This document shows, piece by piece, positions 16,401 to 22,133 of a DNA stretch of 37,040 nt. This DNA is from a virus, in the IMG/VR virus record IMGVR_UViG_3300025880_000037, positions 1 through 37,040 of that record. The stretch is one strand, 5' to 3'. How positions within the stretch are numbered: the stretch's first letter is position 1; every line of letters starts with the position of its first letter. The notes below the pieces were generated by a model, which did not search any database, was not told the DNA's origin, and saw only the letters and a list, made by a program, of their open reading frames with translations. The translations under genes and the position numbers were made by a program.

Positions 16401-18689
16401 ATCGTAGAAAGTACCTGCATATACATTCGGGAAAATTGCATCAACAGTACCTGTGATATTCGTTGCATTGATTTCAAATCTTTCAACTGCGGCTGTGGTA
16501 AAGATAATGTTATCGTTAGAATCAAAACCTAAGAATGTATTTGTATCACCGTTATGTTGAATGTAATCATCAATACCAATACGATTCATTACTGATGTTG
16601 AATTAGGATCTGCATAATAAGCATTGTTATCAGCATCTAGGAATCTTGAAGCAGCAAGGTCACCAGTGAATGTACCATTGACTGCTGTAATATCTCCACT
16701 TACATCGAGATCACCAGTAATATTAACACCGGTATTTAATACCTCAACTCTTGTAGTACCGCCTGTATCAATCTTAACGTTATCAGTAGCAAAATTAATC
16801 TTGGTATCAGTATCGTTATTATGAACAATTGCATCGTTAACATAAAGATTAGGTACATATGTATCAAGGTTAGATAAGACTCTTGAATTATTAATATCTA
16901 ATCTTGTAGTACCACCAGTGTTTAATTTTATCTGGTCAGTAGTAAAGTTTAGTTTTGTATTTGTATCACCGTTATGGAATAAATCATCATCTATTCCAAC
17001 GTCGTTTAATGTTGAAGTACCATGAGGATTAAGAACGTATGAATTATTATCTACATCTATAAATGACTTACCGTATACATCTTCAGCAGCTCTAACATTA
17101 CCGGCAGTTGCTGTGACATCTCCTGTCGTTGCCGTAACACCTGTTCCACCAGTTACTGTTGTTCCTGCTGATACCGAAGTACCTGCGGTTACTGTTGTTC
17201 CTGCTGCGACTGAACCTGATGGCGCTGCGATGTTTCCTGCTGAGGCTGTTATATCACCGGCAGTTGCTGTTATGTCATCACCAGCAATAACATCATCGCC
17301 TGCGACTACATCACCTGCAGTTGCCGTAACATTTCCTGTTGTTGCTGTTACGCCTGTTCCACCAGTTACTGTTGTTCCTGCCGCAACTGAAGTACCTGCG
17401 GTTACTGATGTTCCTGCCGAAACTGAACCAGCGGTTGCACTGATATTACCTGCAGTTGCTGTTATGTCTTGACCGGCTGTAACATCGTTATCTGCTAATA
17501 CATCTCTTCCTGCATCAACATCTCTATCAACATTCCAGTCACCGTCAGTATCTGAACTTGCATTCCAACCAGAGTTATCATTTTTTAAGAAACCTATTGT
17601 ACCATTGTTTCCGTATAATACTCTGTCTTGACCTGAAGTGGCAAAGTTTATTTGAGCAGCGCCATTACCATCACCAACAGTAATATCACCTTCTATTGTA
17701 ATATTACCAGTTGCAGTATCATCTGCGTCTGAACGTAAGAATTGAGCAGCTTCTAAACCGTCTACAGTATCAGCATCAAATCCATTTCCTGAACCTTCAT
17801 CTGCTGTTGTAATAACTCTACCAAGAACTGCATTATTAACTTCTAACTGCCAATAGTCTTGGGATTCATTCCATACAAGTTTAGGATTTGCTAATGTACC
17901 ACGCTCAACTTCAATACCTGCATTCTCTGAAGGAGCAGATCCTGTATAGTTGGCATTAAGTGTAATAATATTATCGGATAATAATATCTCTTCGGTATTT
18001 ACATAAGTAGTATTACCTGAAACTGTTAGATCACCACCAATTGTTAAACTACCTGCTACTTGAGCATTTGCTTGTGCATCAAGTAAAGCTTTAATAACTG
18101 CTTGACCATCAATCGTAATGTTTGTATCAATTTGTGCAGAACCAGTAACATCAATATCTTGACTGAAGAATATATTACCTGCAGCAGTATCGTCAACATC
18201 TGACCTTAAGAATTGACTTGCTTCTAAACCATCAACAGTATCTGCATCAAGATTATTACCTGAACCTTCGTCTGCAGTTGTAAGTATACGATTACCTTCA
18301 ATCGTCGTTGTGGCAAGACCTGTGAAATCAACGCCTGTAGATGTAAAGGCTGCTATTTCAGTTCCTGCGTAATTAATAACAATACCAGCAGTACCATCAT
18401 AAAAACTAATGGAGTTATCTTGCTGAGGATTTGTTATTTTATAATCGCCCGCAGAAATATTGCGAATCTGGAGTGAATCAGAATCACCTTCAAATTGAGC
18501 GATAATAGTAGATGCGGAATGCCCACCAGAATTGGTGACCTTTAGGGTTGGCGTACCCTGCACAGCTTGTGTTAGAACGGAATCACCGGTGACCTGGAGT
18601 TTTTCTCCTGTATCAGTAGTGGATCCAATGACAGCGTTTTCGGGCGTCAAGAGACCGTTCTTTACTATAAACTTTTTATCATTTGCCAT
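7422..18689 (-). CDS. Giant tail fibre protein with C-terminal S74 chaperone domain
   Basis: About 3755 residues from ATG 18689. A GTG three codons earlier abuts the GGGGAGAG ribosome-binding site, so ATG (MANDKKFIVKNGLLTPENAV) is preferred. Regions: residues 1-400 hold modular fibre elements (SGNTTYVNTE, LSDNIITLNAN, FDADTVDGLEA twice); about 400-535 a Gly/Ala/Thr/Val low-complexity tract (TATAGN and VTAGTSV units); about 540-3530 a long shaft with about 24 copies of a Y-D-x-N-x-T-x-Y-Y-x-x-P-x-x-T-S motif, spaced irregularly and separated by variable segments; about 3612-3755 an S74 endosialidase-type chaperone beginning SSDERLKTNIKPIENALEKL, with VGVLAQEVEKVLPQ and a C-terminal coiled coil. 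In this family the chaperone trimerises the fibre and cuts itself off just before the conserved Ser-Asp. It has its own late promoter. The role is a long trimeric host-recognition fibre or tail extension. Length is extreme even for phage fibres. Confidence 0.9.
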   Translation of the reverse strand: MANDKKFIVKNGLLTPENAVIGSTTDTGEKLQVTGDSVLTQAVQGTPTLKVTNSGGHSASTIIAQFEGDSDSLQIRNISAGDYKITNPQQDNSISFYDGTAGIVINYAGTEIAAFTSTGVDFTGLATTTIEGNRILTTADEGSGNNLDADTVDGLEASQFLRSDVDDTAAGNIFFSQDIDVTGSAQIDTNITIDGQAVIKALLDAQANAQVAGSLTIGGDLTVSGNTTYVNTEEILLSDNIITLNANYTGSAPSENAGIEVERGTLANPKLVWNESQDYWQLEVNNAVLGRVITTADEGSGNGFDADTVDGLEAAQFLRSDADDTATGNITIEGDITVGDGNGAAQINFATSGQDRVLYGNNGTIGFLKNDNSGWNASSDTDGDWNVDRDVDAGRDVLADNDVTAGQDITATAGNISATAGSVSAGTSVTAGTSVAAGTTVTGGTGVTATTGNVTATAGDVVAGDDVIAGDDITATAGDITASAGNIAAPSGSVAAGTTVTAGTSVSAGTTVTGGTGVTATTGDVTATAGNVRAAEDVYGKSFIDVDNNSYVLNPHGTSTLNDVGIDDDLFHNGDTNTKLNFTTDQIKLNTGGTTRLDINNSRVLSNLDTYVPNLYVNDAIVHNNDTDTKINFATDNVKIDTGGTTRVEVLNTGVNITGDLDVSGDITAVNGTFTGDLAASRFLDADNNAYYADPNSTSVMNRIGIDDYIQHNGDTNTFLGFDSNDNIIFTTAAVERFEINATNITGTVDAIFPNVYAGTFYDLNNATYYVNPAGNSRMSGIGLVGTIFHDGDTDTYLNFNGANSFEVVTGNAQRLLVNDTYVLANNQMRSPIFYDSNNTNYYGNFASTSQMAQIDIDTYIRHRGDTNNYFGFDAADSQTFVTGGVERLNITDANSTFSHPVIVQGDVQADRFVDRNATGYFVHPGDTTLAATFAGAVRIENIANNSRWADTTGNGGIALMGYGDGNGSTSNPSIAISGNVSGGYALQYMNLIDSSANPAGNGQRYIHFYHDGVDGGSIRGDSSGNLYQVLKSGTTWGFWNSGYTEALIVDDNVNVMIANSSAPTYTVGDNTPVVGGALTTNRLHVGGSIQLAGSDDAIVIGRGTATFLKDEELGFGWGGGWYMTDGTYLRSRNNKHIYTTGAYYGNVFYSYQNTAYYADPDGDSQFNTVDIDDWVRHRGDTNTYIGFPAADQIELTTGGIIRGQINNGRIRFRNKLEVYGSGIELQKPTNGGGVGITMTDQSGELAGLSGKQQASIKVWHADNSVTTGAGLAMVFDSSEASTHYVFGESNGTVGATVIPRVNAQGNLGLPAYRWGNSYITSGDFVNLTVTNEIQAPGVSGYANYLKSRDNRIIEPNEDTAGRLRFGFTSWNNNNTAPWADYLHFRSYTDSSGGSDNLLMVKKSGLGMRLWQQTWNSGTAYSNFVDFPLYNVNPGTGNDFYADKFIDTNNTAYFADPAGESRLATIKLEDGVILRSPNGTFGSLTVSGTGRSGYEGFSINDRVVFMHNNANTSGIYNDVNNHWLFRGENGGVTAMYYNGSQQGSAENGYFLGQNQLRSPIYYDSGNTGYYVDAASTTRLNAVQALRYYFNHATTYYADAASGNYGSMEVGGYKSGWAGYSIAGQWVLMSNGPERVGIYNDTDNEWSQQWYRNAGTLLYYNGTQQAETANGYFLANNQMRAPIYYDSNDTTYYLNPAAGNTSRGLMTNGRIYRQGFDTSGNGDTNKVIEAQDYSHWIWNTAGNWGTFWAGNNGAAYQHFGSSNPNEYVFVGSGNVRASIDLDDGNAYFQGTVSAGNFALSGGNENISLNPAYGSGGADLVLFDMTPYMEARVIQNIDDNENNLTGTTSEYVKGDGPFAGGYVLRTSAYRNFYSNYIPVSPGEDIYGEISTRLISGSGGLLYYGVERFDKDKKPIAGNTGTTYFVVGGSNRTSTSWETLRNHTTMPTSHTPYNGSDGGGVHYVRIRILLNYNSGGALREYGGIMLKRRNAESNLLVDDLRVSDQLNVDGNAFITGDLTVDDITADVIDANIFRDRGNTAYYIDPASTGTSVNVRGVIQNPSIWINDGNEVNSYNENIRLFNASNGVSVIAFSATGTAGAPATSILGYSDRLETRRVNDWQQRTYAGRSEFVGDIRPTLMYDRNDTSYYLDPNSNGRMWQLGIGYRAAGKRLDVTGDHGNTAIRLALNAPQNGNGTGEWALQAWVSEPGRTWEGAGFGYNVDNNLNANTNQYYLGRPNTIGGQAYMRFERDGHTVFYNTNTSGTRYTSMSMYSSNYITVGNYLQAANSLRAPIFYDSNDTNYYANPASNSRFNTMQFVGDVNFDGGAGAIEITSSDIRSNGNSNWTGNPGSGVGKIQMHSNRWYIVSNGNSNRIVQFRQDGSDKSYIANDGRLHGVGGTGSQDWRAPIFYDSNDTSYYANPNGTSQFSTMVLRGNRLGFVTTAFDAEIRVTDNNPDGTGATFVLYGDGVAENAELATEVFRGSRHMRSPRYYDLNNASYYGDFASTSYMNDVRANIFYERENTAYYFGSSQGDARFRDTRVNNLRVENGVTIESVNGNGRIYLGGNLHIDAQNSNDIYLNYYSGRRTRMYAPGQVEAARLDTNRIFYAFYDFRAPIFYDYNDTTYRVDPNGTSVLRRLTINESLNGYLPDNFGRFRWSTGYFNNGTSTANFIGDLGDNEALSQGFTAQKVPWSYAGNSDVNTGITSIEMAGSSLATWHDGSYYTTLVIRPTTGNGGGAVYIYNNQGGGYSPGWRQVATSSTDFYNYNSLRSPIFYDINNTGFYTDPASTSILQNLTIGNYGTISLRTQSGNVRGYIQSREENDAHLIIATSGNEDISFRDGGTSGTWNQIIRGNGQVLVASRFDTPIMYDRNNTGFYVDPDGASNFNVSVRANEVYARNWFRNDNSGEGLYNQATAMHWYSDSSSRFRLYSTSSTSQILFTTSGNNARGYVYATNSNEIGFLNSGGSWSLRIDNSGNSFHSASARAPIFYDNNDTGYYLDPNSTSNAALRIRGGALHGPNPSWGRYLAVGTNGRYNNEASVATTNGNLHLDSRSGNNLYLQWYVGGTTFVNGSVQANIYYDRDDTAYYGNFASTSYMNDVRANIFYDRNNTAYYFGSGSGDSRFNTTTVGNLYNYNWFRNYNAGQGLYNQATGRHFYSPGSTYWHLDGASGSGGLIIYSGYNGSQGASGNRRGYLYYDSGGFGLLHSGGGWAFRISPGSTSTEQFGVSYMNDARAYIYYDRNNTAYYFDGASLRSTRFEGVSNRTMAHMNLPGHTRNSGEFYRSRAQRTSDTNYWTGAMGWSRVDMNVVSTWGSGFIDSWSSPPNQPSGTSHWVGTQAFHYRNSNTSGYGWQMVGGPIENLRFRSSWPTWRSWRTIPMLDVNNGNGGAMYAGIYYDSNNTGYYMNPASTSYWSTSQQNGYHTFLNYGVGVTGTYTSTRLQCVFAMGSSYRPNSAGTSAANMYGIAWSHPNAGSLGGANQLSDHGMLIINNGSWRAAIGPRIVCRDDMRATLFYDRNNTGYYVDPASTSNLYQINVPGNQIIIQGSSPTLYMRDVNHYTSMVHQNSNVFYVLSGRSNNTTSWSTYNGYWPMTLSMVNNDCQLGGNLRARYNVIAYSSDERLKTNIKPIENALEKLCTLRGVTFDWTDEAGEAGFHPEQKYNDVGVLAQEVEKVLPQLVMPAPFDLHQGNPDTEYVEGELSQAELLGTSKSGKNYKTVEYGRMVALTIEAIKEQQTIINKQQQEISDLKDMVSELVKKLS
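7425..7856 (-). other. S74 intramolecular chaperone domain of the giant fibre
   Basis: These are the last 144 residues. Key residues: S-S-D-E-R-L-K at the start (predicted self-cleavage before Ser in S-D), L-R-G-V-T-F-D-W, V-G-V-L-A-Q-E-V, an insert of about 40 residues absent from the collagen fibre's version, V-E-Y-G-R-M-V-A-L-T-I-E-A-I-K-E, and a heptad-like C-terminal helix. Confidence 0.88.
8080..17075 (-). repeat. About 24 coding repeats of a D-x-N-x-T-x-Y-Y-x-x-P motif
   Basis: The shaft of the giant fibre repeats a segment of about 20 residues, for example IFYDSNDTNYYANPASNS, IYYDRNNTAYYFDGAS and LFYDRNNTGYYVDPASTS. Spacing ranges from about 40 to over 150 residues because unrelated segments lie between copies. 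Early copies are followed by a second element with H-x-G-D-T-[ND]. Two further copies occur in the 1349-residue fibre. Confidence 0.85.
17105..17440 (-). repeat. 213-base direct duplication in a Gly/Ala/Thr/Val tract
   Basis: Segments beginning at 17105 and 17318 are similar over about 110 bases (both run through cctgttccaccagttactg) and are offset by 213 bases (71 codons). They encode repeated TATAGN, VTAGTSV and VTGGTGVTATTG units of the giant fibre. Confidence 0.75.
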
Positions 18690-18739
18690 TCGGTTCACTC
18701 TCCCCAGATAGGCGGTTTTTATTAATCAACGTATACCTT

Positions 18740-18747
18740 TATTTATA
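18740..18747 (-). promoter_or_regulatory. T4-type late promoter box TATAAATA
   Basis: A perfect TATAAATA on the minus strand, directly after the 1115-residue fibre's stop and 50 bases ahead of the giant fibre ATG. It gives the giant fibre its own late transcript. Confidence 0.7.
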
Positions 18748-18749
18748 AG

Positions 18750-21700
18750 TTAACTCTCAGTGTATGTGGCAAATACGGTGAATGTTGTACTTGTAGCAGA
18801 GGCAGGAGTACATCTTAATCTCGATAATCCTGAAGAAGCATCTAGCTCATAAGTAGCAAGTTCAACATTTGATGTTATTCTTCCAAATTCTGTTCCTAAG
18901 AAATCGGTTCCTGTATCAATTGCCAAGATTTTAGTTACATCAACATCAGATCCTGATTTCGCAGTGATAATATATTCAACACTTTTAAATTGACCTTGTG
19001 CATATTGGTCAACACTTATTTGAGTTGTTGCCGTTGTCGTTGTTTCTTTTGTTGTTATTCGTCCATGTTCAAAATTTAGATTGCCGTCAAGACTAACATT
19101 ATTTGTAGCAGTAAGATTAGGAACCGTCAAGTTCCCTGTCATTGTATCTCCATCTACATTAACATATCTTGCATCGGCAATTGCGATTGTTAATACCGCA
19201 AGATTACCTTTCGTAAATCCTACAACATGACCAAACTCATCGAAGTCCATACTCTCAATAACTTCGGCATTTGGTAGATCCAACACGCCAGTATTCGCAA
19301 CACTTGAAGTATCACCATGAGTTAGTGTAACATCTCCACTGAGTGCTCCACCACCTGCTAATCCAGTTCCACCTAACACACTTTGTGTTTTATCAACCTT
19401 AAGAGCTAAAGCAGTATCAACTTCTGTTTCTGTATAATAACGGTTATCTAATTGACCAGCATCTAATTCTGTTTCTGTGTAATAACGATTATCAAGTTGG
19501 CCTGCATCAAGTTCTGTTTCAGTATAATATCTTGTGTCGAGTTGACCTGCATCAAGTTCGGTTTCAGTATAGTATCTGTTATCGAGCTGACCGGCATCTA
19601 ATTCTGATTCTGTATAATAACGATCATCAAAATCAACTTGATCTAAACCAGTCACATGACCGTAAGTATCAAGAACTACATCTTGTATTACCTGACCGCC
19701 ACTTCCTAATACACTTGCTTGTGAAGAAGTATCGGCGTGGTTAATAGTAATTGAACTATTGGCAGTTTGGTTAAGTGTAAATGTACCACCACCATCAATT
19801 GCATTTCCTGCACTGATAGTAATTGTTGAATTGTTAATATTGTTCGCAGCAGATGCAGAAGCTGAATTAATAATATCTATGGCATGCTGACCATCAAGTA
19901 GATCTGCATCAAGGCCTGACGTTGTTCCATCAACTGTTTTAATAGCAGTTAATATTTCTGCTGCTGTTTGGTCAGCCGTAGCGTTTGATTCAATCGTATC
20001 TAATTTTGTACCATCCGCTGAAACGTCACGACCATCAACCGTACCAGAAATTGTAATATTACCTGTGACATCAAGTTCACCGAATTCATGAATGTTGGCA
20101 AGAAAGTAAGTACCGTCTCCAGCTTCTAAACTTAATGTTGTATTTGCGTTATGCCATGTAAGATCTTCAATACCACGAATTGTGTTTGTGGCTGCGGCAG
20201 TAATACGACCATCTTCATCAATTGTAATAGCAGGGATTGCCGTTGCACTACCATAAGATCCTGCCGTAACCGCGGTATTAGCAAGCTCTGTCGCAATTGA
20301 TATTGTTCCATTGCCTAAGTCTGTAAGTGTTGTAGTACCTGTACCAGTGACCTTACCGGTTAACGCAACATCAATCTGTGGATCTGGTAAATTTGTTTGA
20401 TTTGTGAAATCAGTATAATAAGTACCTTCTTGTCCATCTAATAAATCAGCATCCAATCCTGATGTTGTTCCATCAACTGTTTTAATTGCTGTAAGTATTT
20501 CGGATGCAGTTTGATCTGCAGTTGCTCCTGACTCTATACCATCAAGCTTTGTTCCATCAGCATCAATATCACGACCATCGACAGTTCCTGTGACTGTAAT
20601 ATTACCTGTGACATCAATTCCTGCACCGAAGTCAACGTTAGCATCAAAGGCAGATATAATGGTGTTGTAAGAAGAACCATCACCTGTATTGATTTGGAAT
20701 GTGTTGTTTGCGTTATACCATTGGGTACTTCCAATGCCTGCTACAGAGGCTGTGGAGACCGCAGTAAGACGACCATCAGCAGCAACAGTAATAATTGGAA
20801 TAGAGGTTGCACCACCGTAACTTGCAGCGGTAACACCTGACGCAGCAATATCAGCGGTTAATGTACCACTTGCTAAATCCGTTAATGTGACTGAACCTGT
20901 GACATCGCCGGCAAGAGTAATTGTTGGGTCAGGTAAATTTGTTTGATTTGTAAAGTCAGTATAAAAAGAACTGTTTGCACCATCAAGTAGATCAGCATCT
21001 AATCCTGAGTATTCACCGTCAACTGTTTTAAGAGAAGTTAATATTTCTGCAGCAGTAGGGTTAACTTGAGCACCGGCTTCAATTGCATCAAGCTTTGTTC
21101 CATCTGCTAATATATCACGACCATCTACTGTTCCTGTGACCGTTATATCACCAGTAACACCTAGACCTGTAAATTGATTAATAACAGTATTAAATGTACT
21201 GCCATCAACAGTTGAAATTTGGAATGTATTATTTGCTACGTACCAATCAGTATCAGAAACACCTGCGACCGATACATCAGCAGCTGCAGTGATTCGACCA
21301 TCTTCGTCAACTGTGAATGTTGGTATAAGAGAAGCTGAACCATAAGAACCGGCGGTAACTGCTGTATTCGCAAGTTCCGTTGTAATGGCAATTGTACCAT
21401 CGGCAAGATCTGTTAAAGTGGTCATCCCTGACCCAGTAACTTTTCCTGTAAGGTTTACATCTATTGTCGGGTCGGGTTTATTGGTCGCATTTGTAAAATC
21501 TAAATAATGCGTGCCTTCCTGACCGTCCAATAAATCTGCGTCAAATCCATTCCCTGCGCCTTCATCACCAGTAGTAATGATTCTTCCAACTGTTCCACCC
21601 GAAGCAATTTCCCAATAATCATTTGCTTCATTCCATTGTAGAACTACATTTGCGTCGTCGCCTCTTTCAATCTCGAGGCCTGCATTTTGTGTGGCTGAAC

Positions 21701-22097
21701 CTGTATGATTCGCATTAAGAGTAATAATATTATCGGATAACTGAATTGTTTCCGTATTGACATATGTGGTATTACCTGATACAGTAAGATTACCTGATAC
21801 GACAAGATTACCATCAAAGGTATCATCTTCATCGGATCTTAAAAATTGTGTTGAATTAAGTCCGTCTAATAAATCTGCATCAAGGCCTGAGCCTGCTCCG
21901 TCAACTGTTTTAATTAAAGTAAGTAAGTCATTTGGATCGGCACTAAACTCAACGATGGATTCTGTTACACCGTCGTTTTGTTTAATGTAGATTTTACCGT
22001 CGGCTGTGTTAATCGCAAGTTCACCTAACGACAACTGAGCTGTAGTCGGAACTCTACCTGCTACGGCACTTCTTCTTAACTTAATTAATGTTGACAT
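18750..22097 (-). CDS. Modular tail fibre protein, 1115 aa
   Basis: The N-terminus MSTLIKLRRSAVAGRVPTTA, then QLSLGELAINTADGKIYIK, is a phrase common to phage fibre proteins that attach to a baseplate or fibre hub. Then comes SGNTTYVNTE...LSDNIITLNAN (near residue 120), nearly identical to part of the giant fibre. Next are three repeats of about 180 residues, each with T-D-F-T-N-Q-T-N-L-P-D-P, D-E-D-G-R-I-T-A-A, V-D-G-R-D, and L-D-A-D-L-L-D-G. A 15-residue tandem array (RYYTETELDAGQLDN, five units) near 825-895 follows, then H-G-D-T-S-S and F-G-H-V-V-G elements. The last 120 residues form a beta domain (KSVEYIITAKSGSDVDVTKI ... LRCTPASATSTTFTVFATY). There is no S74 domain, so folding may rely on a separate chaperone. 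AGGGA precedes the ATG, and the gap to the previous gene is 36 bases without a late promoter, so it is read from 26566. Confidence 0.85.
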   Translation of the reverse strand: MSTLIKLRRSAVAGRVPTTAQLSLGELAINTADGKIYIKQNDGVTESIVEFSADPNDLLTLIKTVDGAGSGLDADLLDGLNSTQFLRSDEDDTFDGNLVVSGNLTVSGNTTYVNTETIQLSDNIITLNANHTGSATQNAGLEIERGDDANVVLQWNEANDYWEIASGGTVGRIITTGDEGAGNGFDADLLDGQEGTHYLDFTNATNKPDPTIDVNLTGKVTGSGMTTLTDLADGTIAITTELANTAVTAGSYGSASLIPTFTVDEDGRITAAADVSVAGVSDTDWYVANNTFQISTVDGSTFNTVINQFTGLGVTGDITVTGTVDGRDILADGTKLDAIEAGAQVNPTAAEILTSLKTVDGEYSGLDADLLDGANSSFYTDFTNQTNLPDPTITLAGDVTGSVTLTDLASGTLTADIAASGVTAASYGGATSIPIITVAADGRLTAVSTASVAGIGSTQWYNANNTFQINTGDGSSYNTIISAFDANVDFGAGIDVTGNITVTGTVDGRDIDADGTKLDGIESGATADQTASEILTAIKTVDGTTSGLDADLLDGQEGTYYTDFTNQTNLPDPQIDVALTGKVTGTGTTTLTDLGNGTISIATELANTAVTAGSYGSATAIPAITIDEDGRITAAATNTIRGIEDLTWHNANTTLSLEAGDGTYFLANIHEFGELDVTGNITISGTVDGRDVSADGTKLDTIESNATADQTAAEILTAIKTVDGTTSGLDADLLDGQHAIDIINSASASAANNINNSTITISAGNAIDGGGTFTLNQTANSSITINHADTSSQASVLGSGGQVIQDVVLDTYGHVTGLDQVDFDDRYYTESELDAGQLDNRYYTETELDAGQLDTRYYTETELDAGQLDNRYYTETELDAGQLDNRYYTETEVDTALALKVDKTQSVLGGTGLAGGGALSGDVTLTHGDTSSVANTGVLDLPNAEVIESMDFDEFGHVVGFTKGNLAVLTIAIADARYVNVDGDTMTGNLTVPNLTATNNVSLDGNLNFEHGRITTKETTTTATTQISVDQYAQGQFKSVEYIITAKSGSDVDVTKILAIDTGTDFLGTEFGRITSNVELATYELDASSGLSRLRCTPASATSTTFTVFATYTES
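19405..19629 (-). repeat. 45-base tandem coding repeat (15-residue units)
   Basis: Five successive units encode R-Y-Y-T-E-[ST]-E-L-D-A-G-Q-L-D-N with only a few changes at protein level. The DNA copies differ at many third positions (for example gcatctaattc versus gcatcaagttc), so the array is old or under selection against DNA identity. Confidence 0.85.
19880..21513 (-). repeat. Three coding repeats of about 545 bases in the 1115-aa fibre
   Basis: Copies start at about 21513, 20972 and 20425, each opening with the codons for D-F-T-N-x-T-N-x-P-D-P and ending at the D-A-D-L-L-D-G element. The copies have diverged at protein level, the middle one most. Confidence 0.8.
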
Positions 22098-22133
22098 ATA
22101 TATGTCCCTATATCATTACCTATAAAGGCGATA

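Noticed and set aside
18696-18698. GTG as start of the giant fibre
   Set aside because: It abuts the GGGGAGAG ribosome-binding site with no spacing. ATG at 18689 has proper spacing and begins MANDKKF.
19405-19629. Regular 45-base repeats considered as a CRISPR array
   Set aside because: There are no unique spacers; the repeats are contiguous, in frame and translated within a fibre gene.
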